Source: an uncultured Anaerotignum sp.
GTDB lineage: Bacteria > Bacillota > Clostridia > Lachnospirales > Anaerotignaceae
Assembly: GCA_910578425.1 (NCBI GenBank)
Contig: CAJTQX010000066.1
Coordinates: 1-5,831 of the forward strand
DNA length: 5,831 nucleotides
Reading direction: 5' to 3'
Made by a program: the position numbers and the translations under genes. Below the pieces are notes generated by a model. It was given only the letters and a program-made list of their open reading frames with translations. It was not told where the DNA came from and ran no database searches. This document shows positions 1-4,884 of this stretch, piece by piece. The stretch's first letter is position 1, and the number at the start of each line of letters is the position of its first letter.

Positions 1-19
1 ATTTTGGAAAGATGTGTGG

Positions 20-25
20 TATATT
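20..25 (+). promoter_or_regulatory. possible -10 box for the tRNA gene
   Basis: TATATT lies 24 bases before the first base of the tRNA-like gene, a normal distance for a stable-RNA promoter. The matching -35 would fall at or beyond the window edge, so only half of the promoter can be judged. Weak support. Confidence 0.25.
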
Positions 26-48
26 GTATGAGCTGTCTGACAGGACAT

Positions 49-122
49 GCGCCGTTAGCTCAGCTGGATAGAGCGTCTGGCTACGGACCAGAAGGTCGCG
101 TGTTCGAATCATGTCACTCACG
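49..122 (+). tRNA. tRNA-Arg (anticodon ACG)-like gene with an unpaired acceptor stem
   Basis: The body of a type I tRNA is plain. Position 8 is T56, the D stem GCTC/GAGC encloses a normal D loop, the anticodon stem TCTGG/CCAGA holds loop CTACGGA (anticodon ACG, arginine CGN codons after A34 editing), then a 5-nt variable loop and a T stem GCGTG/CATGT (two G-U pairs) around TTCGAAT. The odd part is the acceptor. The seven 5' bases (GCGCCGT, 49-55) do not pair with the seven bases after the T stem (CACTCAC, 115-121); only two of seven positions match. The 3' half would fit a 5' strand GTGAGTG, and the 5' half would need ACGGCGC. No CCA is encoded. A terminator hairpin begins within a few bases, so the transcription unit looks normal. 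Either this is a chimeric or damaged tRNA (pseudo-tRNA), or the 3' end was rewritten by recombination. The identity from the anticodon arm is sure; function is not. Confidence 0.65.
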
Positions 123-125
123 GAA

Positions 126-160
126 AAAGCGTGTACCATCTGGTACGCGCTTTCTTTTTA
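126..160 (+). terminator. Rho-independent terminator of the tRNA-Arg unit
   Basis: A 12-bp stem (126-137 with 142-153, one G-U pair, loop ATCT) is followed by a T-rich tract (TTTCTTTTTA). It begins four bases after the tRNA-like gene on the same strand, so it ends that transcript. Confidence 0.85.
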
Positions 161-183
161 TTCTCATGCAGATATCATTCCAT

Positions 184-212
184 AAAAAAAGACGCCTTGC
201 GGCGTCTTTTTC
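184..212. terminator. bidirectional terminator between tRNA-Arg and the symporter
   Basis: AAAAAGACGCC (186-196) and GGCGTCTTTTT (201-211) form a perfect 11-bp stem with loop TTGC. A-tracts on the left and T-tracts on the right give a U-run in either direction. On the minus strand it starts 27 bases past the symporter stop and has seven Ts, so it is mainly the symporter terminator. On the plus strand it is a second barrier after the tRNA terminator. Confidence 0.85.
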
Positions 213-238
213 CTCGTGGGATTTTTTCAGAAAATATC

Positions 239-1618
239 TTATTTGTCCACCATGGGAGCCTCGTCGTCCATCCAGCCGTCCAGGTTGTTGCTCCAGACAT
301 ATTTCTTTGTTTCGGATGCGATAACGCCGCTCAGGCCCAGCAGGGCAACCAAGTTGGGGAATGCCATACATGCGTTCAGTGTATCAGCTACGTTCCAAAC
401 AACCTTCAACTGGATTGTGCAGCCAACCAGTACAACGATTGTCCATGCAATACGGAAAGGCATGATGGACTTTGTGCCGCACAGGTATACCCATGCTCTT
501 TCGCCGTAGTAGCTCCAGCCAAGGATTGTGGACCATGCGAATGTGATCAGACCAAATGTCAGAACCGCAGGGCCAACAACGGGGATCTCATTGAATGCGC
601 CGGAAGTCAGGTTTGCACCCTCCAAACCATTCAGACCAACGGGGTCTTTCAGGATAGCGGAAACAAGAACCAGACCTGTCAGCAGACATACAACGATAGT
701 ATCCCAGAATACGCCGGACATGGAAATCAGAGCCTGACGGGAAGGGTTTCTCGTCGCAGCCGCCGCGTCAACGATAGGAGCGGAACCAAGACCGGATTCA
801 TTTGTGAACAGACCACGCGCGATACCCGCACGGATACACATAACTACGCCTGCGCCTACAAAGCCGCCGCCTGCTGCTGCAGGGTTGAATGCGGATTTGA
901 TGATAGTCGCGAATGCTGCGGGGATATAGCTTGCATTCAGGATACAAATGATTACGCAGCCCAGAATGTACAGACCCGCCATGAAGGGGATCAGCTTTTC
1001 GCAAACCTTTGCGATAGACTTAACGCCGCCCAGAATAACCAGACCTGTGATGATCATCAGCACAATACCTGTTGCAATCTTGGGAACGCCGAATGTGCCG
1101 TTTACGGATTCCGCAATGGAGTTGCCCTGTGTCATGTTACCGATACCGAAGCAGGCAATACCTGTGAACAGAGCGAAGATGATACCCAGCCATTTCTGGC
1201 CCAGACCTCTTTCCAGAGCATACATAGGACCGCCGATGAAGGAGCCGTCTTTTGCTTTAACTCTGTATTTAATAGCCAGCAGGGCTTCGCCGTATTTTGT
1301 TGCCATACCGAAAAGACCTGTCAGCCACATCCAGAATACTGCACCAGGGCCGCCCATGCCGATAGCAGTTGCAACACCTACGATGTTACCTGTACCGATG
1401 GTAGCCGCCAGAGCTGTTGCCAGCGCGCCGAAGCCGGAAACGTCGCCGGACGCCTCTTTATCCGGTGTGATGGAAAGTTTTATGCCTGTGAATGTTTTTC
1501 TCTGAATCACGCCTGTGCGGATTGTCAGGAATACGTGTGTGCCGAACAGCAGAACCAGCATGACGGGGCCCCACACGTAGCCGTTGATGGTGCTTACAAA
1601 ATCGTTAAATGCTTCCAT
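239..1618 (-). CDS. alanine/glycine:cation symporter, AGCS family (sodium:alanine symporter)
   Basis: A 459-residue inner-membrane secondary transporter that would bring alanine or glycine into the cell with Na+ or H+. AGCS proteins have an APC/LeuT-like fold with about 11 membrane helices, and this length is typical. Visible family landmarks are the unwound-helix segment ATIGTGNIVGVATAI (about 72-86) followed by GGPGAVFWMW (89-98), the IGGPMY motif (128-133), GNMTQGNSIAES near 160-171, FTNESGLGSAP (271-281), and the conserved aromatic region FAWSTILGWSYYGERA (360-375). Hydrophobic helices run through the whole chain; the C-terminus is short and acidic. ATG at 1618 is chosen because GGAGGG sits 5 nt upstream (1624-1629), a near-perfect ribosome binding site. 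It is transcribed alone, converges on the tRNA gene and ends in the hairpin at 186-211. A leader with long-range pairing precedes it. The exact substrate (Ala, Gly, or D-Ala) and ion cannot be read from sequence. The family call is very safe. Confidence 0.96.
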   Translation of the reverse strand: MEAFNDFVSTINGYVWGPVMLVLLFGTHVFLTIRTGVIQRKTFTGIKLSITPDKEASGDVSGFGALATALAATIGTGNIVGVATAIGMGGPGAVFWMWLTGLFGMATKYGEALLAIKYRVKAKDGSFIGGPMYALERGLGQKWLGIIFALFTGIACFGIGNMTQGNSIAESVNGTFGVPKIATGIVLMIITGLVILGGVKSIAKVCEKLIPFMAGLYILGCVIICILNASYIPAAFATIIKSAFNPAAAGGGFVGAGVVMCIRAGIARGLFTNESGLGSAPIVDAAAATRNPSRQALISMSGVFWDTIVVCLLTGLVLVSAILKDPVGLNGLEGANLTSGAFNEIPVVGPAVLTFGLITFAWSTILGWSYYGERAWVYLCGTKSIMPFRIAWTIVVLVGCTIQLKVVWNVADTLNACMAFPNLVALLGLSGVIASETKKYVWSNNLDGWMDDEAPMVDK

Positions 1619-1650
1619 GTTTTCCCTCCTCTAGGTAATTGAATGAAAGT

Positions 1651-1740
1651 GCCACAGCGTCGAATTTCTGAAAATCCGGAATTTTTCCTGCACGCCAGCG
1701 CATTTCTCCTTTCGGATTTCAGCCGAACGCTTTCTGTGGC
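1651..1740 (-). promoter_or_regulatory. candidate structured 5' leader of the symporter gene
   Basis: In the untranslated region ahead of the symporter, two nested inverted repeats share one axis. The outer is GCCACAG (1651-1657) with CTGTGGC (1734-1740), 7 bp perfect. The inner is CTGAAAATCCG (1668-1678) with CGGATTTCAG (1713-1722), 10 bp with a one-base bulge. An apical TGCGC/GTGCA pairing with loop TGGC is also possible. The ribosome binding site (1624-1630) lies outside, and no T-run follows the stem, so attenuation by a classic terminator is not evident. AGCS genes are often behind glycine riboswitches, but I do not see that consensus here. It could be a novel leader element, an mRNA-stabilising stem, or chance. 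No clear sigma-A promoter was found further upstream. Confidence 0.35.
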
Positions 1741-2220
1741 GGTAAAAGATAAGTACAATAAAGATAGTACATGAAATCGGAATGTTTCCCACAAAAAAGC
1801 CCTTCTGAAACGGCTCCGCTCCCCACGAAAAACGGAGAAACATTTTTTTCAGTCTTTTTTGAAGAAAAGCTATCCAAAATCAATTTAGCTACATCATTTT
1901 ACACTGTTTTTCCAGAAAAAACAAGACTTTTTTATATCACTTTTTTAGTAAAGTATTTTGCTTTTCCTCCAAAAACATCACTTTATACAATTCTTTTCAA
2001 ACGATTTTTTCTAAATTTTATTGCATTAGCCTAAAAATTAACGCCTTTTTTACGCTTTTTCAGACACATATTTCTACGAATAATCCACTTAAAAACAGTC
2101 GTTTTTCATGAAAATTTGATAAGAAAACCGCTCGTTTTTCTAATTTTGAGGGTTTTTCGGAATATCTGACCGTATCGCTGCGAAATACTGTTCACGTTAA
2201 AGTTTTTCATGCGGTTCTCA
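1741..2220. other. AT-rich intergenic stretch without a supported gene
   Basis: About 480 bases, rich in T-tracts on the plus strand with the motif GTTTTTC recurring several times from about 2100 onward. The only long frame (1771-2034, plus) has no ribosome binding site and a low-complexity Phe/Lys-rich translation, so I do not call it. The minus strand should contain the promoter of the symporter leader, but no -35/-10 pair is convincing. The right end may act as an AT-rich upstream element for the promoter at 2222-2249. Confidence 0.6.
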
Positions 2221-2221
2221 C

Positions 2222-2249
2222 TGGACATTTCCCAAAAAACTGGTATAAT
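2222..2249 (+). promoter_or_regulatory. sigma-A-type promoter of the structured RNA
   Basis: TGGACA (2222-2227, five of six to consensus) and TATAAT (2244-2249, six of six) are separated by 16 bp, with TGG directly before the -10. A second overlapping TATAAT occurs at 2249-2254. Transcription would start near 2255-2258. No start codon with a ribosome binding site follows, which fits an RNA gene. Confidence 0.75.
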
Positions 2250-2255
2250 ATAATG

Positions 2256-2466
2256 TTGTTATACATGAGGATATCGTACCGCAGAAGTAAAATACTCTTG
2301 GCGGCCGCCCCTGTTTTCTCCCTCATGGGGATATCGTTCAGCGGGAGAATGCCTGACTGAAAGTCAGGAGCCCACAGAGTCAAATCCGCAGTCCTAATGA
2401 AAGGTGCAGAAATGAGCGCGTACGGCAGGAATATTTTTTCTCGGACTCGCGACGATATCGCCTGGG
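2256..2466 (+). ncRNA. candidate structured non-coding RNA, about 210 nt
   Basis: GC-richer than its AT-rich surroundings, preceded by a strong promoter, and not covered by a believable protein gene. Pairing that can be read directly: a closing stem GGATATCGT (2269-2277) with ACGATATC (2452-2459); a hairpin CCGC...GCGG (2279-2282/2300-2303 region) with inner AGTA/TACT and loop AAA; a perfect 7-bp stem TTCTCCC (2316-2322) with GGGAGAA (2343-2349) whose 20-nt loop carries a second GGATATCGT copy (2329-2337); and a perfect 7-bp hairpin CCTGACT (2352-2358) with AGTCAGG (2362-2368), loop GAA. The second GGATATCGT copy can also pair with the 3' ACGATATC, which would make a pseudoknot or an alternative fold. 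The 5' and 3' limits are approximate. Large clostridial RNAs of this size such as raiA RNA or 6S RNA are possible identities, but I do not recognise either consensus with certainty; the usual riboswitch signatures I checked (TPP, cobalamin, c-di-GMP, T-box) do not fit. That it is a structured RNA is likely; its family is unassigned. Confidence 0.65.
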
Positions 2467-2501
2467 TTTATTATATATATTGTCTTCTGCAATGAAAATA
2501 G

Positions 2502-2548
2502 AAAGACTGGTAACTCCGGTTATTTACACCGTGTTTACCAGTCTTTTG
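2502..2548. terminator. convergent terminator between the structured RNA and the yyaL unit
   Basis: AAAGACTGGTAA (2502-2513) pairs perfectly with TTACCAGTCTTT (2535-2546); inside, CGGT/ACCG can pair further. On the plus strand it ends in TTTT, so it can stop the RNA starting near 2256. On the minus strand it is followed by a mixed T-tract (TTTCTATTTTC) and lies about 185 bases past the yyaL stop, so it can also end that transcript. The U-runs are short, so efficiency is uncertain. Confidence 0.6.
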
Positions 2549-2549
2549 A

Positions 2550-2604
2550 GATTTCATGCAGCCGCCGGTAACAGGCATTCTTCCATCGCTCTCTGCATGA
2601 AATC
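2550..2604 (-). repeat. perfect 12-bp inverted repeat (hairpin) 3' of yyaL
   Basis: GATTTCATGCAG (2550-2561) is the exact reverse complement of CTGCATGAAATC (2593-2604), with a 31-nt loop. It lies immediately beside the terminator stem at 2502-2546, so a minus-strand transcript would end in two tandem hairpins. There is no adjacent T-run of its own. It may protect the mRNA 3' end, or be a remnant of a small mobile or intergenic repeat. Confidence 0.5.
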
Positions 2605-2647
2605 AAGCCCGCAAAACCAGCAGCAGGCAAGATTCAATGTTCCCTTT

Positions 2648-2737
2648 TCAAGCCTTCGGTCTGTACTTGCGGCCTACTATCATCGTACAATCAATGAAGC
2701 CTTCTTTGATAGGAACGGAGTCGGAAGGCTTATACAT
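2648..2737 (-). CDS. possible 29-residue small protein overlapping the yyaL stop
   Basis: An ATG inside the last codons of yyaL (the string ATGTATAA contains the new start and the yyaL TAA) opens a frame of 29 codons ending in TGA. The peptide begins MYKPSDSVPIKEGF and ends IVGRKYRPKA: basic at the C-terminus, one cysteine, no membrane segment. The overlap would suit translation by termination and re-initiation, because no good Shine-Dalgarno is visible upstream (only GAG/GATGG-like bases). I recognise no family. The frame could be chance, since two further short frames downstream are also open. Included because small genes at such positions are often missed. Confidence 0.25.
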   Translation of the reverse strand: MYKPSDSVPIKEGFIDCTMIVGRKYRPKA

Positions 2738-4745
2738 ATTCTGCCATCATCTCACGCAATTTTTCCAATTCCTTTTGGGGTGCAAGGCAATGCTGTCCTC
2801 TACAAAGATAATAAACCTCTCCTGTATCCGGGATGGGATACGCTGCGGTAAAAGGCGCGAGTTTTTCCAGCCGCTCCTGATTTTCTTTGGTTTTCCACAA
2901 TACCGAAAGCCCCATTTCCTGATTTTCCCGTAAAAAATCAAGAAATGCCTCGGACGGCTTTTTCTCTGCTGAAACGCAGACCAATTCCATGACAGGATAC
3001 AATACCATTCCCATAGCAAAAAGCCCAAAGCAATGCCCGGAAGGCATTCCTTCCATAGCACCTGCCAGGAAAGAAAGCTGTTTCTCCTGCTCTGCCAGCC
3101 ATTTCGGCTCCGCCGTCAGGGCTGCCAGCCTGGTAAATATATATCCTGTCATGGAATTGCCAGAAGGCAGTGCCCCGTCATAGACTTCCTTCGGGCGTTG
3201 GATCAATTGTTCCCCGTCTTTGGCAGAAAAATAAAATCCCCCCTTCTCTGCCGCAAACCATTTCAGGATATTTTCAGCCAGTTGCGCCGCCCGTTCCAGA
3301 TAGGACAATTGAAAAGTTGCTTCATATAGCCCTAACAGCCCAAAAGCATAGAAAGCGTATTCATTCAACTGCCCCTGATGGGCAACATCTCCTTCCCGAA
3401 ATCTGAGATAAAGCCGCCCGTTTTCATCCGTAAGCCGCTTTTCTATAAACGCCGCCGCTTTTTCTGCGGCAGCCAGATAGGCTGCATTCCCGAGTAAAAA
3501 GCCCGCTTTGGCAAAGGCTGCAATCGCCAACCCGTTCCATGCTGTTAAAATCTTATCATCCCGATGCAAAACAGTTCGTTTTTTCCGATAGCCATATACT
3601 GTCCGGCAAAGCTCCTCCATGGCCTCATCCCGCTCATCCAGGGGGCTTTCTCCCAGCCGGTTGGGGATGGATCTGCCATCAAAATTCCCTCCTTTCCTGA
3701 TATGGAAATAATGGCAGAATTCTTCCGCATCCTTTCCCAAGACTTCCTGTATCTCCTGCGGCGTAAAAACATAATATTTCCCTTCAACGCCCTCGCTGTC
3801 CGCATCCTGCCCGCAAAAAAAGCCGCCTTCCAAATTGGTCAGTTCCCGCAAAATATAATCCAACGTTTTCTCTGCAATGATTCGATAAAAACGCCGCCCC
3901 GTTTGCCGATATCCTTCCAAATAGGTGTAGGCGAGCAAGGCGTTATCATAGAGTGTTTTTTCAAAATGGGGTGCCAGCCATTTTTCATCTGTGGAATAGC
4001 GGGAAAAGCCCCCGCCAATATGGTCGAACATGCCGCCCATAGCCATGCAGTCCAGTGTTTTTTCTGCTGCCAAAAGCGCGGTTTCATCTCTCTCCGCCTT
4101 GCCATAACGCAGCAAAAACAGCAGATTATGCGGCGTAGGAAATTTGGGGGCCGTTCCGAAGCCGCCCCATTCTTCATCAAAACGCTGCAACAATTCTGCC
4201 GCCCCTTTTTGCAGCAATGCCTGCGTTGGCTGCCCTTGCGGCGCATGGCCCTCCCTTTGCAGAAGCCCTGTAATTTTTTCCCCTGTCCCCAATAGCTTTT
4301 TCCTGTCATTTTTCCATAACATTTCTGCCTGTGTCAATATTTCCATCAGCCCGGGCATGCCGTATCTGCTCCATTTTGGGAAATAAGTCCCTGCATAGAA
4401 AGGCTTTTGTTCCGGCGTCATGAGGATGGTCAGCGGCCATCCGCCAGAGCCTGTCAGCATCTGGCACACGTTCATATATACGGTATCCACATCGGGACGT
4501 TCCTCTCTGTCAACCTTGATAGAAATAAAACTTCTGTTCAGAAGCACAGCCACCTCCGTATCCTCAAAGGATTCCTTTTCCATCACATGGCACCAATGGC
4601 AGGTGGAATAGCCAATACTGAGGAAGACAGGCTTATCCTCCTGCTTTGCTTTTGCAAAGGCTTCCTCCTTCCAGGCAAACCAATCCACTGGATTATTTGC
4701 ATGCTGCAATAAATATGGTGATTTTTCATATTTCAGACGATTCAT
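2730..4745 (-). CDS. yyaL: thioredoxin-domain protein, YyaL/SPATA20 (DUF255) family
   Basis: 671 residues, full length for the family. The N-terminal 160 residues form the DUF255 thioredoxin-like domain: SPYLLQHANNPVDW (9-22), FLSIGYSTCHWCHVM with the CxxC pair at C49/C52, the VDREERPDVD segment (78-87), GGWP (101-104) and YAGTYFP (117-123). The rest is the alpha/alpha-barrel region related to glycosidase/epimerase folds, with GGFGTAPKFPTPHNLLFLLR (194-213), GGMFDHIGGGFSRYS (237-251), PHFEKTLYDNA (259-269), QDADSEGVEGKYYVF (313-327), DDKILTAWNGLAI (396-408), and a C-terminal pair of cysteines in YLCRGQHC. It is predicted cytoplasmic, with no signal peptide. Its biochemical role is not established; by domain content it may be a redox or sugar-related enzyme. 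ATG at 4745 is used because AAGGAG lies upstream, with a slightly long 11-nt gap; an ATG nearer the SD (AAGGAGATG) has no spacing and opens only four codons ending in TGA that overlaps this start. It appears to be transcribed alone, possibly with a tiny ORF at its 3' end. Confidence 0.95.
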   Translation of the reverse strand: MNRLKYEKSPYLLQHANNPVDWFAWKEEAFAKAKQEDKPVFLSIGYSTCHWCHVMEKESFEDTEVAVLLNRSFISIKVDREERPDVDTVYMNVCQMLTGSGGWPLTILMTPEQKPFYAGTYFPKWSRYGMPGLMEILTQAEMLWKNDRKKLLGTGEKITGLLQREGHAPQGQPTQALLQKGAAELLQRFDEEWGGFGTAPKFPTPHNLLFLLRYGKAERDETALLAAEKTLDCMAMGGMFDHIGGGFSRYSTDEKWLAPHFEKTLYDNALLAYTYLEGYRQTGRRFYRIIAEKTLDYILRELTNLEGGFFCGQDADSEGVEGKYYVFTPQEIQEVLGKDAEEFCHYFHIRKGGNFDGRSIPNRLGESPLDERDEAMEELCRTVYGYRKKRTVLHRDDKILTAWNGLAIAAFAKAGFLLGNAAYLAAAEKAAAFIEKRLTDENGRLYLRFREGDVAHQGQLNEYAFYAFGLLGLYEATFQLSYLERAAQLAENILKWFAAEKGGFYFSAKDGEQLIQRPKEVYDGALPSGNSMTGYIFTRLAALTAEPKWLAEQEKQLSFLAGAMEGMPSGHCFGLFAMGMVLYPVMELVCVSAEKKPSEAFLDFLRENQEMGLSVLWKTKENQERLEKLAPFTAAYPIPDTGEVYYLCRGQHCLAPQKELEKLREMMAEYV

Positions 4746-4809
4746 CGCTTGTTCATCTCCTTTTTATTAGCTTTCTTCAAAAAAAGTTTTTCATTCCTGC
4801 AATTTCCCC

Positions 4810-4837
4810 AAAATAAAGATTAAAAGTGCCGATTCAA
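4810..4837 (-). promoter_or_regulatory. possible yyaL promoter
   Basis: On the minus strand TTGAAT (4832-4837) and TATTTT (4810-4815) are 16 bp apart, each matching four of six consensus bases. This would start the transcript about 55-60 nt before the yyaL ATG. The -35 overlaps the inverted repeat at 4836-4884. The AT-rich context makes chance matches easy, so this is tentative. Confidence 0.3.
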
Positions 4838-4884
4838 CCATAGATGCATGCGTATGGAAATCCGCCAAGTGCACCGCTATGGTT
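4836..4884. repeat. inverted repeat AACCATAG ... CTATGGTT
   Basis: AACCATAG (4836-4843) and CTATGGTT (4877-4884) are perfect 8-bp complements with a 33-nt spacer containing the ATGCAT/GCATGC palindromic tract. There is no T-run, so it is not a typical terminator. It lies between the yyaL promoter region and the decayed IS region; it could be an operator, or an end structure of the mobile element. Confidence 0.4.

Noticed and set aside
131..1642. A 503-codon open frame on the plus strand, antisense to the symporter
   Set aside because: It is a codon-bias shadow: the translation is Cys/Gln/Asn-rich and low in family-like motifs, it starts inside a terminator stem without a ribosome binding site, and the opposite strand encodes an unmistakable AGCS protein.
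1619..1780. Glycine riboswitch upstream of the symporter
   Set aside because: The leader lacks the conserved glycine aptamer core sequences; only generic stems are visible.
1771..2034. An 87-codon plus-strand frame in the AT-rich intergenic DNA
   Set aside because: No Shine-Dalgarno, low-complexity Phe/Lys/Leu translation caused by T-tracts, and no recognisable motif.
2339..2420. Cobalamin-riboswitch-like AAAGTCAGGAG
   Set aside because: The resemblance is limited to a short string that is explained by the CCTGACT/AGTCAGG hairpin; the other B12 riboswitch boxes are missing and no B12-related gene follows.
2480..2851. A 123-codon plus-strand frame (and an overlapping 98-codon one) across the yyaL 3' end
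   Set aside because: It begins inside the terminator region, has no ribosome binding site, and runs antisense into the yyaL coding region.
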